Source: Rhizobium herbae
Lineage (GTDB): Bacteria; Pseudomonadota; Alphaproteobacteria; Rhizobiales; Rhizobiaceae
Direction of reading: 5' to 3'
Assembly: GCF_017873135.1 (NCBI RefSeq)
Contig: NZ_JAGGJV010000011.1
Coordinates: 124,001 to 188,000 of the forward strand
DNA length: 64,000 nucleotides
This document shows positions 54,518-62,811 of this stretch, in pieces (positions within the stretch are counted from its first letter, which is position 1; each line of letters begins with the position of its first letter). The notes beneath the pieces were generated by a model. The model saw nothing but the letters and a program-made list of their open reading frames with translations, ran no database searches and was not told where the DNA came from. Both the position numbers and the translations under genes were made by a program.

Positions 54518-55401
54518 CAACTGCACCCCTCGTCACCGTCTTTGGCAGCCTCCACTACGACATCGCCGTGATGGGACCGGCCCGGCCGCGCAAGGGTGAA
54601 ACAGTGACGGGGACATCATGGCATCCGAAAAGCGGCGGCAAAGGCGGTAACCAGGCCGTTTCGTCGGCACGCACGGGTATTGCGACGTCGATGATTGGGG
54701 CGGTTGCCGATGACGAATTCGGGCGGTTTCTCATTGAAAATCTCGATCGTAAAAATGTCGATCACACCTTCGTTCGGCGCGATGCGTCGCACTCCACCGG
54801 CATGAGCGTGGCGATCTTCGATGCCGAAGGAGACTATGGCGCAGTCATTGTCTCCGGAAGCAATCTCACCCTTGGCGATGGAGACGTTGCTGCCGCCCGG
54901 GATCTTTTGGACAGGACGACGCTGCTTGTTTTGCAGAGCGAAATCCCGGATGCTGCCAATGTCGCAGCGGCGAGAGCCGTCAAACGGGCCGGAGGTCGTA
55001 TCCTAATCAATGCTGCGCCGGCACGACCGCTGTCTGTCGATCTTCAATGCCTCGTTGATATCATCGTCGTGAACGCCATCGAAGCCGAGATGCTAACGGG
55101 ACTTCCCGTCGTCGAAACGCTCGATGGCGCACTGCAGGCTGCCAAGACGCTGGCCAATGTCTTTCCGGAGGTTGTGGTAACCGCAGGTGGCGCGGGTGCC
55201 GCCTTTGTAAATCGCGAGGGGGACGAAATCCTCATTGAAGCAGTCAAGGTCGATACTAGAAGCACCCACGGCGCCGGTGATGAGTTCATTGGCGTGCTGG
55301 CGGCGGAAATTGCGTCCGGGAAAACGATGGCAGATGCGCTTCAGAAAGCAAACATGGCAGCTGCCAAGTTGGTGAGTACACCTGAAAAAGATCGTGTTTG
55401 A
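54514..55401 (+). CDS. PfkB-family carbohydrate kinase, ribokinase-like
   Basis: 295 residues. Sugar-binding signature SGGKGGNQAVSSARTGI near the start and the ATP/catalytic THGAGDEFIGVLAAEIASG with the Asp base. It would phosphorylate the sugar released by the importers, giving the RpiR effector. It overlaps the RpiR gene by 4 nt and is the last gene of the operon. An IS5 remnant lies 96 nt downstream. Confidence 0.9.
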   Translation: MTTAPLVTVFGSLHYDIAVMGPARPRKGETVTGTSWHPKSGGKGGNQAVSSARTGIATSMIGAVADDEFGRFLIENLDRKNVDHTFVRRDASHSTGMSVAIFDAEGDYGAVIVSGSNLTLGDGDVAAARDLLDRTTLLVLQSEIPDAANVAAARAVKRAGGRILINAAPARPLSVDLQCLVDIIVVNAIEAEMLTGLPVVETLDGALQAAKTLANVFPEVVVTAGGAGAAFVNREGDEILIEAVKVDTRSTHGAGDEFIGVLAAEIASGKTMADALQKANMAAAKLVSTPEKDRV

Positions 55402-55496
55402 CGCGGCTGATCTTTAAGAAGCTGCCCCAAAAAGAGCTGAATGATTTTAGCCAGTTGTGGGTCCTTCGGATTTGCAAAGATTTGGTGGAGATCACT

Positions 55497-55565
55497 ATGG
55501 CCTGGACTGAAAACACCCGGCGGAATTATGTCCGCCGGACGCTTCGATATGCAAGCGACGTTAGT
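55497..55565 (+). pseudogene. IS5-family transposase N-terminal fragment
   Basis: From the ATG at 55497 the frame reads MAWTENTRRNYVRRTLRYAS and DV, close to the usual IS5 (IS427-like) start MAWTEITRRKYRRDGLRYASD. Similarity then ends and the frame closes at 55628. The surrounding 55402-55727 stretch holds no gene, and no second end of the element was found. Confidence 0.65.
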
Positions 55566-55727
55566 CTACGGCTCGTAATAGGGGTTGCTATTCATTCGTC
55601 GTCTCATGATGAGGCGTGCAGCATGTAGACTACGTCGTCAAGGAACGATGGAAGGAGGCTTTTCCGCTGGTCCTCGATCCGGGAGAGGCGTTCCTCGATG
55701 CTCTAGCGTGCCGTCGGAATGCTCCTT

Positions 55728-56540
55728 TCACCTGTTGGTCGCGGTGGATGCCGGTTTGAGATGGATGAGGACGCCTTTCTGCGTCTTGCCGGATCGGTCG
55801 ATGTCGAATTTCCCCGTCGCCTCGACCAGTTCGCTGAGACGGGCAAAGCCGTAGTTTCTGGAATCGAATTCGGGTGACTGCTTTGCGACATGACTGCCGA
55901 CAGCACCGAGATTGACCCAGCCGTCTTCGTCGGCGGTGGCGATGACGGCTTTGGTCAGCATATCGATCAGGTTCTTGTCGATCTTGCTCTTTATGGGGGT
56001 TACCGGGACAACCGGCGCAGCGGCTTGGACCGGTTTCGCCTTCTTGGCGGCCTTCCGAGCGGGCTCTGCTGCTGCAACGACGGCAGCCGGTTCTTCGACC
56101 GACGCATTGAGCACGTCGAAATAGACGAACTTGTCGCAAGCAGTGATGAAGGGACGAGGGGTCTTGCGCTCTCCGAATCCGTAGACGGTCACACCCTGTT
56201 CGCGGATCCTCGCTGCAAGTCTGGCGAAATCGCTGTCACTGGAGACAATGCAAAATCCGGAGAAGCGTCCGGTGTAGAGAAGATCCATGGCATCGATGAT
56301 CATCGCGCCATCGGTGGCATTCTTGCCGGTGGTGTAGGCGAACTGCTGGACCGGCTGGATCGAATGTTCGAGCAGGCATTCCTTCCAGCCGTTGAGATTG
56401 GGTTTGGTCCAGTCGCCATAGACACGTTTGACGCTGGCGGTTCCGTAATTGGCGATCTCGGCGAGTAAGCCTTTGACAATTTTGGGCGTTGCGTTGTCGC
56501 CGTCGATGATCAGCGCCAGTGTTGCGTTTGCCTCTGCCAT
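55728..56540 (-). CDS. NYN-domain protein with C-terminal OST-HTH/LOTUS domain
   Basis: 270 residues from the ATG at 56540 (AAAGGAACG upstream). The NYN (PIN-like) domain reads ALIIDGDNATPKIVKGLLAE, then GAMIIDAMDLLYTGRFSGFC and IVSSDSDFARLAARIREQGV, with the acidic residues (D14, D16, D83-type and SSDSDF) that bind metal in RNases of this family. An Ala/Lys-rich linker leads to a LOTUS-like domain (LIDMLTKAVIATADEDGWVN, then FARLSELVEATGKFDI). It is probably an RNA-binding ribonuclease related to LabA/MARF1. Its neighbours give no further clue. Confidence 0.88.
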   Translation of the reverse strand: MAEANATLALIIDGDNATPKIVKGLLAEIANYGTASVKRVYGDWTKPNLNGWKECLLEHSIQPVQQFAYTTGKNATDGAMIIDAMDLLYTGRFSGFCIVSSDSDFARLAARIREQGVTVYGFGERKTPRPFITACDKFVYFDVLNASVEEPAAVVAAAEPARKAAKKAKPVQAAAPVVPVTPIKSKIDKNLIDMLTKAVIATADEDGWVNLGAVGSHVAKQSPEFDSRNYGFARLSELVEATGKFDIDRSGKTQKGVLIHLKPASTATNR

Positions 56541-56791
56541 CGGATCGTTCCTTTTCCATAATCTCATTCGAGAGCTTAGCGGAAATAGGCGACACGGACG
56601 GTTTCGACGACGTCCCTGTCAGCGTCAGCCTGGTGCGATCGTCTGTTTCTGATACCAGCGTTCGACCGGAAATCTCGCGTCTTAGGGAACGGGCTCTGTA
56701 TAGTCTCCAACTCGGGATAAGTGCCCGACTTGCACATCAATACTTTGAAGGTGAAGAGCCGTAATTTTCAGTAAGCCCCGTAGAGCGCGGA

Positions 56792-56832
56792 CGAGACCAG
56801 CTTGCCCAGATTTGACGATCAGGCTGGTCTCG
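56792..56832. repeat. Inverted repeat downstream of the cold-shock gene
   Basis: CGAGACCAGC (56792-56801) and GCTGGTCTCG (56823-56832) are perfect 10-nt complements with a 21-nt loop. It lies just after the minus-strand csp stop and may end or stabilise its message. There is no T-tract. Confidence 0.45.
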
Positions 56833-56843
56833 CGGCCGACAGG

Positions 56844-57047
56844 TCAGAGCACGCTAACGTTCTCAGCCTTCGATTTTCCGGTCTTGCGGTCCTGGCCAAC
56901 TTCGAAAGTGACCTTGTCACCTTCTCTCAGCGACCCGCCTTGCTGCAAAGCGGACACGTGAACGAACACGTCCGTTCCGCCCGTCTCCGGGGTGATGAAA
57001 CCAAATCCCTTATCATCGTTGAAAAATTTAACAGTACCGGTTGGCAT
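56844..57047 (-). CDS. cspA: Cold-shock protein, CspA family
   Basis: 67 residues, a single OB-fold. RNP1 KGFGFITP and RNP2 VFVHVSAL are intact, in the usual [20 protein letters not shown] setting. It binds single-stranded RNA or DNA and acts as an RNA chaperone. The 5' region (57048-57190) is AT-rich with a GGAACTG site before the ATG. Whether this copy is cold-induced cannot be told. Confidence 0.92.
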   Translation of the reverse strand: MPTGTVKFFNDDKGFGFITPETGGTDVFVHVSALQQGGSLREGDKVTFEVGQDRKTGKSKAENVSVL

Positions 57048-57190
57048 GACAGTTCCTTTTCAAATTTCGCAGCCGTTCACTCAAAGCTGTGTTAAAGTTG
57101 CATATCTGGGTGTGCTTTGCATCCAGGCAAACCCAACCCCGCTTAGCGGGAGAAAGAGAGTCCTATAAGCAATGAGGAATTTGAAACTAG

Positions 57191-57577
57191 ATGTCCAAGA
57201 AATTTAAGTTTGTGAACGACGGCGCCAAGCGCGCCTTTATGGACCTTCCGACCGATATTAGAATCAATTTTTCAGGCGAGATCCGAAGAGTTCAGGAGGG
57301 AGAGGACCCGCTGGATGACTTCAAGGTTCTCAGAGGCGAATGGAAGGGCGTCATCGAGCTGCGCGAGAACGGTTCGCCCGCCTATAGAGCCGTCTACTGC
57401 GCAAAACACCTCGACACTGTCTACATTCTCCACGCCTTCACCAAGACCAGCGAAAAGGCTGATCAGAAGGAAATGGACACTGCACTGTCCCGCTACAAGG
57501 AGATGATGGCCGAGGTCCGGGAAGTGACCCAGGCTGAAGCGAAGGCGGCTAAAGACAAAAAACCGGCGAAGAAATAA
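57191..57577 (+). CDS. Toxin-like protein of the HigB/RelE (Gp49-like) family
   Basis: 128 residues. The RelE-fold core is seen in KRAFMDLPTDIRINFSGEIR, then FKVLRGEWKGVIELREN and RAVYCAKHLDTVYILHAFTK followed by TSEKADQKEMD. Such proteins are ribosome-dependent mRNA endonucleases. The C-terminus is a Lys/Ala tail (AEAKAAKDKKPAKK). The usual partner is an HTH antitoxin in the same operon, but here the HTH gene is on the opposite strand, end to end (57608-57931). A strong terminator follows. Confidence 0.82.
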   Translation: MSKKFKFVNDGAKRAFMDLPTDIRINFSGEIRRVQEGEDPLDDFKVLRGEWKGVIELRENGSPAYRAVYCAKHLDTVYILHAFTKTSEKADQKEMDTALSRYKEMMAEVREVTQAEAKAAKDKKPAKK

Positions 57578-57598
57578 CACTCCGAAACTGGAGCAAGG

Positions 57599-57630
57599 AG
57601 AGGCCGGTTATGCGGCCTCTTTTTGTTTTT
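57599..57630 (+). terminator. Rho-independent terminator of the toxin-like gene
   Basis: AGAGGCCG and CGGCCTCT form a perfect 8-bp stem with a 6-nt loop, followed by TTTTTGTTTTT. It begins 22 nt after the stop. The converging antitoxin-like gene ends inside it: its final codons and stop lie in the hairpin and T-tract. Confidence 0.85.
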
Positions 57631-57931
57631 CTTCGACACGGCAAACCACGTGATGGTTGCCATCAAGCGACGGCTTGAAGCGATAGCCGAGGACTGCCAG
57701 GTAGCCAAAAAGCTTCTGGACCGAAAGGACGGCGATCTTACCGCGCACGAGTTCACTGACGCGCGACTGCGGGATGTCGAGCGCGGCGCCGATATCGGCG
57801 TTCTTCCAGCCGCGCTCCTTGAAGATGGCGACCAGCGTGTTGACAAGGTCCGATCGCAACGTCAAATCCGCAGCTTCGATCGGATCGTCCGTGATCGCTT
57901 CAAAGATGTTGTCGTATTCAAGCTGTGTCAT
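57608..57931 (-). CDS. XRE-family HTH protein, antitoxin-like
   Basis: 107 residues. The helix-turn-helix reads FKERGWKNADIGAALDIPQS, then RVSELVRGKIAVLSVQKLFG, with YLAVLGYRFKP after it, as in HigA/HTH_37 antitoxins paired with Gp49-like toxins. The N-terminal part is DNIFEAITDDPIEAADLTLR. It converges on the toxin-like gene, with 30 nt between stops, so its production cannot depend on read-through from the toxin promoter. Pairing is inferred from family habits. Confidence 0.82.
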   Translation of the reverse strand: MTQLEYDNIFEAITDDPIEAADLTLRSDLVNTLVAIFKERGWKNADIGAALDIPQSRVSELVRGKIAVLSVQKLFGYLAVLGYRFKPSLDGNHHVVCRVEEKQKEAA

Positions 57932-58482
57932 CGCACAATTCCAAACTTCAAAATTACAGAATTCTGTAAATATGCCAAAATGACGGAGCCGTCAAGTTGG
58001 CGACGCTGAATCGTGCGAACCCGGTGCGGAACGCCGCAACGCCATCGCCCTTGGGCCGGGCAGGTGGCTGAGCTAAAGTCTTGCTGCCAGCAAGTCTTCA
58101 CCGTTCAAGCTTTCATCCCTGATGCCCGTCTCGGCGGGGTCGTTCGAAGCGCATCAGAAGCGACTTTGGCAATCCCGCTGCCATACGGAAGGCAGAATTC
58201 ATCCAATGCTATCCGGGGTTTTTGACCGCCGACGGATCGAATGATCGGATGGTTGGCCTGCAATTCGGACCGGATCAACGAACGCTCCAAACCATTGGCA
58301 TTTCCGATCCCGCTCTCTTGTCTGGCATCCCTAATCCAGTCCCGTCCTTGGACGGTCACCCCACGAGGGGTTCGCAGTTCCTGCGACCTCTCTGGCTGCG
58401 CCGCCGAGGTGACCGCGGCCGGGCCTGGACCAAACGGGCGCCATCGAGCGGGGATCGGCCCCGCCAACGGATGGAGCCTAAC
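57932..58482. other. Non-coding stretch before plasmid-type genes
   Basis: 551 nt with short frames on both strands but no motif I can support. The first ~60 nt are AT-rich (promoter of the antitoxin-like gene). A CCCC-ACGA-GGGG hairpin lies near 58360. The stretch just before 58483 holds GGAG, the ribosome binding site of the next gene. Confidence 0.35.
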
Positions 58483-58662
58483 ATGTCGGATCTCAGCCTC
58501 GTACAAAACCACGCATTCGATCTTGCCCAGACCCTGATGGTCCCGGTCACCCTCTTCGAAATAGACAGCGAAATCGGCGTCATGCCTTCCGCCGAGTATG
58601 ACGGCGACGAGGACGCCATCATCAATATCTATGACCCCTTTGCCTATGGATCGGCTCATTGA
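58483..58662 (+). CDS. Small acidic hypothetical protein, plasmid/ICE-associated
   Basis: 59 residues (MSDLSLVQNHAFDLAQTLMV to YDPFAYGSAH), acidic, no signal peptide or helix-turn-helix. GGAG lies 7 nt upstream of the ATG. It lies 175 nt before a truncated DUF3991/toprim gene, as small proteins often do on rhizobial plasmids and integrative elements. The function is unknown. Confidence 0.55.
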   Translation: MSDLSLVQNHAFDLAQTLMVPVTLFEIDSEIGVMPSAEYDGDEDAIINIYDPFAYGSAH

Positions 58663-58837
58663 GCCGATCACCCCTTCGGGGGAGCGCGTGCCGCTTGCGC
58701 TGATGCGCACGCAAGGGAGGCTTCGCCGCGAGCTTGTCCCGCAGATCTGCAGATTGCGAACCGCGCCCTTGCACGCTTCCATCTTCGCGGCCTGGGCGCT
58801 GATGGCACTGATAGTGAGGAAAATTAAAGAAGAGAAT

Positions 58838-59290
58838 ATGGAAAAGAACGACATCGAAGAACTGCGCGCCCGGGTGGGCTGCGCAGCGTTCCTTGAGCAT
58901 GAGGGCTTCGCAATAGACAGGAAAGAGAGCACACGCCGGGCAGTCAAATTCCGGCGCGACGACGACATCATCATCGTAATACACGACGACAGGGGCTGGT
59001 TCGACGTTCGTTCGGACGCGAAGGGCGATGTGTTTGCTCTTGCAAGCTATCTGCGCGGAATCGGATTTACGGAGGCCCTGACGGTGGTCGGCGATCTCGT
59101 CGCGTTTCAGCCCACCGCACCGACTTGGGAGAAGCCTCTCCGTCAAACGCAAACGGGGCTTCGGTCGCTGACCGCTGGAACCACCGAAAACGGCCGTGGC
59201 GCGCATCGGCGACGTGGAGCTATCTTCGACAGAACCGGGCGCTGCCATGGCAGGTCATCTCTGCTGCCATCGAAGCAAACTTTAGCAAGA
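58838..59290 (+). pseudogene. DUF3991/toprim (plasmid primase-like) gene, frameshifted and truncated
   Basis: From the ATG at 58838 the frame reads MEKNDIEELRARVGCAAFLE, then RAVKFRRDDDIIIVIHDDRG and DVFALASYLRGIGFTEALTV, which is the N-terminal domain of DUF3991/toprim proteins of rhizobial plasmids. Near 59154-59158, at a GGGG run, it shifts frame. The next part (ASVADRWNHRKRPWRASATW, then YLRQNRALPWQVISAAIEAN) continues in the other frame until about 59290. The toprim half is absent. It is a relic of a conjugative plasmid or ICE. Confidence 0.8.
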
Positions 59291-59695
59291 TTGTCCGCGT
59301 AATTCTAATTATGATCATCCCGAAAAGGAGCCCAGAATGTTGATCCCGCCAGTTTTGCCAAATTTTTTTGCCATTCGTGCGATCCGTTAAGGCCACGAAA
59401 TCCTAGATTATCATGTATAGCTCAATGGGCCGGTTTTCCCGAGCTCGATCTAAGCCTTCGACTAATGGGATACGGGAAGTGACCGTTTTACTGGTGACGT
59501 GGAAGGCTACATCTTAAACTGCGGCGGCTGTCCAACGGGTTCACCCCCGAAAACCCTCCTACAACGCATACGGGCGCCATCGAACTTGGCACCGGCACAG
59601 TTGGCGCCCCATCGAAAGCTCAACGCGCGTCAAAAATTCATGCAGGTGGCTCGCCCAATGGGCGCTAGACGATCAACCGGAAGGACAAATGAAAC
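59291..59695. other. Intergenic stretch without a recognised gene
   Basis: The first part follows the truncated primase gene. A 68-codon plus frame (59499-59705) has no motif and runs into the start of the next gene. No terminator or RNA gene was seen. AT-rich sequence near 59400-59440 could hold a promoter. Confidence 0.3.
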
Positions 59696-60646
59696 ATGCA
59701 ACTAAGCCCCCCGCCACCTGTCGAGTCCGCGCTCGATGCTATTGGCAATACACCGGTGATACGCCTGCGTCGCGTCGTACCGGAAGGGAGTGCTCAAGTC
59801 TTTGTGAAGCTCGAGTATTTCAATCCGACAGGTTCCTATAAAGACCGCATGGCAAAATCCATCATAGAAGAGGCTGAGCGGCGCGGGGATTTGAAGCCAG
59901 GAATGACAGTAGTTGAGGCGAGTGGGGGAAGCACTGGGTCCTCGCTCGCCTTCGTTTGCGCAGTGAAAGGCTATCATCTCATCGTGGCTTCTTCCAACGC
60001 CTTTGCCATGGAGAAATTGCGTACCATGCGCAGCTTTGGCGCAACCGTTGATCTGATCCACAGCCCGTCAGGCGAAATTTCGGCCGATCTAATTCCGTCA
60101 ATGATCCGTCACGCCCAGGAGGTCTCCAAGCGGTCGGACTGCTATTATTCGGACCAATTTAACAACCGCGACGCCTTGATAGGCTACGAAGACATCGGCC
60201 ACGAGTTGGTCACACAATTTCCAGACGGTATCGACGCCTTCTGTGGCGCGGTTGGCGTGGCCGGAATGACAATGGGCGTGGCGAGGATTCTTAAATCGCG
60301 CTCAGCGTCGGTTCGGATCGTGGTTCTGGAGCCGGCCTCTTCACCTGTCATATCGGAGGGTTGGGCGGGAACCCACCATGTCGAAGGCATAGGGGTAGGC
60401 TTCGTTCCGCCTTTGCTCAGTCGGGATCTATATGACGAAGCACGCAGCATTCCGGAAGAAGAAGCACGTGCTATGTGCCACCGGCTGGCACGGGAAGAAG
60501 GATTGTTGGTCGGTACGTCCACGGGCCTCAACGTCACTGCGGCGATTCGTTTGGCCAAGGAGTTGGGGCAGGGTAGGACGGTCGTCACGGTCGCGAGCGA
60601 TACCGGTCTAAAGTACATGAACGGGAAGCTTTTTGCAGATTCCTGA
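59696..60646 (+). CDS. Cysteine-synthase-family PLP enzyme
   Basis: 316 residues, fold type II. The PLP lysine is in FNPTGSYKDRMAKSIIEEAE. The substrate loop that reads TSGNTG in cysteine synthases is EASGGSTGSSLAF here, and the phosphate-binding loop is CGAVGVAGMTMGVARIL. The end TVASDTGLKYMNG matches cysteine synthase (the DSGLKYLS type). The altered loop suggests a relative with another substrate, such as cyanoalanine synthase or a diaminopropionate-type enzyme. It converges on the RidA-nitrilase-oxidoreductase operon. Confidence 0.87.
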   Translation: MQLSPPPPVESALDAIGNTPVIRLRRVVPEGSAQVFVKLEYFNPTGSYKDRMAKSIIEEAERRGDLKPGMTVVEASGGSTGSSLAFVCAVKGYHLIVASSNAFAMEKLRTMRSFGATVDLIHSPSGEISADLIPSMIRHAQEVSKRSDCYYSDQFNNRDALIGYEDIGHELVTQFPDGIDAFCGAVGVAGMTMGVARILKSRSASVRIVVLEPASSPVISEGWAGTHHVEGIGVGFVPPLLSRDLYDEARSIPEEEARAMCHRLAREEGLLVGTSTGLNVTAAIRLAKELGQGRTVVTVASDTGLKYMNGKLFADS

Positions 60647-60736
60647 CAACGCGCGCTCGATGTTCCTTAGCGCAGTTTTTGGAGCATCCTGTCAGCGCGG
60701 TAGGGAAGGTTCATAATCGTCACTACGGGCGAACAC

Positions 60737-61723
60737 CTAGGCACCAATTTGAACTTGGACTGAGTGCACTGCGTTTCTTGCGTCCGATGGCGGCTGTCCT
60801 TCGCCAAGCTCGTTGGTGCAGCGACATAGCAGGACACGCTGGCCAGATGCTGGGATCCATGGCAACTCGAACCGCTGCCAACTTCTATCCTCGCGCGGAC
60901 CTACGGTGGCTCTTTGCCACGAGCCTCCTCCATCCACGCTGACTTCCACGGCTGCTGTCTGACGATCTCCCCAAGCCCAACCCCATATTTTTGTTGGCAC
61001 ATCAGCCAACAGTAGATCGTGAGGGGATGGCGACACGATAACGGACTCCGGGGCGACGCTCCAAACTGGCTTCACCCCTGATGGCGTGGGATCGTTATAG
61101 AAGCGCGTCGTATAGGCGCCGCTCGCCCGCCGGTTCGCGGCCGTGATGGAACCAACCCACTTTACGGAATTCGTGCCGTACCAACCCGGCACAACCAGTC
61201 GAACCGGACCTCCACGCTCCGGAGTGAGCGGCCGGCCGTTGATCTCAAGTGCAAGAATAACCTCTTCTGCGAGTGCTTTCTCGATAGGCAGGTCTTTTTG
61301 ATAGGCTTCTTCAATTTCGGCGTATTCGCCCCACTCGAGGCCGGACGTCCATACATATGACGCATCGGTGCGGATCTTTGCACGTTCCAGAACAAGCGAT
61401 AGCGGCACGCCTTTCCAAACCACATTTCCGATCCTGCGCTTGGCGACTGTCGGGGCAAGAGGGCTTCCAGCGCATTCGTGAAATGACATGTACTCGCGCT
61501 GAGGCATGGCTTGAAGATCCGAGAGACGCAACCTCGTTGGGTTGTCCACGAGGCCATCGACATCGAGATGCCAATGGTCGGGGTCGATGTTCAGAAACCC
61601 CATATGCGTCACCAGAAAAAGATCGTCCTCCGGAGTGATCCAGGAGTTGAGGGCATGAACCCCTTCAGCCGGACCTTGGAAGGAGAAGCCCTTCTTTATC
61701 ATGTGCATACCCGTCCGCGTCAT
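60737..61723 (-). CDS. Sulfite-oxidase-like molybdopterin protein
   Basis: 328 residues. The molybdopterin-binding domain reads HWHLDVDGLVDNPTRLRLSD, then MSFHECAGSPLAP with the Mo-ligating Cys, PERGGPVRLVVPGWYGTNSV followed by KWV. The C-terminal Mo-co dimerisation domain (from ~225) has IWGWAWGDRQTAAVEVSVDG. It lacks a Tat-type signal and a heme domain, so it is probably cytoplasmic unless the start is upstream. Members oxidise sulfite or other small molecules. It is the third gene after the RidA and nitrilase genes, 4 nt after the latter. Confidence 0.85.
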   Translation of the reverse strand: MTRTGMHMIKKGFSFQGPAEGVHALNSWITPEDDLFLVTHMGFLNIDPDHWHLDVDGLVDNPTRLRLSDLQAMPQREYMSFHECAGSPLAPTVAKRRIGNVVWKGVPLSLVLERAKIRTDASYVWTSGLEWGEYAEIEEAYQKDLPIEKALAEEVILALEINGRPLTPERGGPVRLVVPGWYGTNSVKWVGSITAANRRASGAYTTRFYNDPTPSGVKPVWSVAPESVIVSPSPHDLLLADVPTKIWGWAWGDRQTAAVEVSVDGGGSWQRATVGPREDRSWQRFELPWIPASGQRVLLCRCTNELGEGQPPSDARNAVHSVQVQIGA

Positions 61724-61727
61724 CGCC

Positions 61728-62747
61728 TTACTCCTCTAGGGCCGGTGCATCGAAGCGGGTTCCATATTCCTCCCGGCCTTCTTTGAACCGGATCGGTTTG
61801 CGGCGTGTCCGATTGACAGTGACGTCGAATATATCGAAGCGGTTGTAACCAGCAACGACGTCATGAAATCGTTTCGGTTCCACACACTCGTCCAGATCGA
61901 TATGGGCATAACCGATACCTCCATCGATCATTTCATCACCAATTGGGGCTCCAGTCGGTCCAAGGAAAAAGCTGCTGGCCCGCGGACTGGCATCTATGAT
62001 AGCTGCGATTTTGGGGTCATCCAAAGCAATAGCTCTGCGTGCGCTTTCATCGAACCGGCCGGCGACAACGATGCCGAAGCACTTGCCCTCGAAACAATGG
62101 GCTGAGGCCCGGATGCGGTTGGCTGCCCGGTTGTCGTAGTTGTCGCTCTCTGTCGGAACGCGAGTGGGCCAGATCGGCGGATAAGTGCTTATATGAACCT
62201 GCTCGGCCTGCGTCATCAGACTATAGCGCGCGAGTGGATTTGTGTTTTCCCCGCAAATGAGACCGCCAATACGGCCAATTCTTGTATTTGCGACGACCAG
62301 ACCTGCGCCGTCGCCGGGATCCCAAACCAGTTTCTCGAAGAAAGTTGCGACCAGCTTTCGATGGTGGATCAGGATCTCACCCGTATCGGAGATCAGGACA
62401 TTGCTATTCCACAGACCCGCGACACTTGCCGGGTTGCGCTCGGAGAAACCGATTGAAACGAAAACACCGTTGTCGGACGCAGCTTTCCGCACACGCTCGA
62501 TTTCAGGTCCGTCCACGTATACGGAGGCATTCAAGAAGCACTTAAAATGTTCGTGCGATTGAATGGGTGGGTAAAGTGCCGCCCAGACGGGGAAACCGGG
62601 AAGAAAGCTTTCGGAAAATACCACGAGCGATGCGCCGTTTCGCGCAGCCTCTGCTATTGCCGAACAAGCCTTCTCAGCGCTCGCCTGGGGATCGAGATAA
62701 ACGGGGGCAATATGAGCAGCGGCGGCCTTGAAGGTCATATTTCCCAT
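61728..62747 (-). CDS. Nitrilase (aliphatic/cyanide-hydrolase branch)
   Basis: 339 residues. The ATG at 62747 lies 7 nt after GAGAGG, better placed than those at 62753 and 62786. True-nitrilase triad: Glu in VVFSESFLPGFPVWA, Lys in HHRKLVATFFEKLVWDPGDG, Cys in GLICGENTNPLARYSLM. GENTNPLAR is diagnostic of nitrilases that convert nitriles to acids. The C-terminus is long (RKPIRFKEGREEYGTRFD), as in spiral-forming nitrilases. It sits 64 nt after a RidA gene. Confidence 0.9.
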   Translation of the reverse strand: MGNMTFKAAAAHIAPVYLDPQASAEKACSAIAEAARNGASLVVFSESFLPGFPVWAALYPPIQSHEHFKCFLNASVYVDGPEIERVRKAASDNGVFVSIGFSERNPASVAGLWNSNVLISDTGEILIHHRKLVATFFEKLVWDPGDGAGLVVANTRIGRIGGLICGENTNPLARYSLMTQAEQVHISTYPPIWPTRVPTESDNYDNRAANRIRASAHCFEGKCFGIVVAGRFDESARRAIALDDPKIAAIIDASPRASSFFLGPTGAPIGDEMIDGGIGYAHIDLDECVEPKRFHDVVAGYNRFDIFDVTVNRTRRKPIRFKEGREEYGTRFDAPALEE

Positions 62748-62811
62748 CGACATTCCTCTCCTCATGAAGTTTTGGCGATTGGCCATTTCGACAAGGTCGC
62801 CAATGACCGGG

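Noticed and set aside
58105..58974. 289-codon minus-strand frame
   Set aside because: It covers the small acidic gene and the DUF3991 start on the other strand and has no motif.
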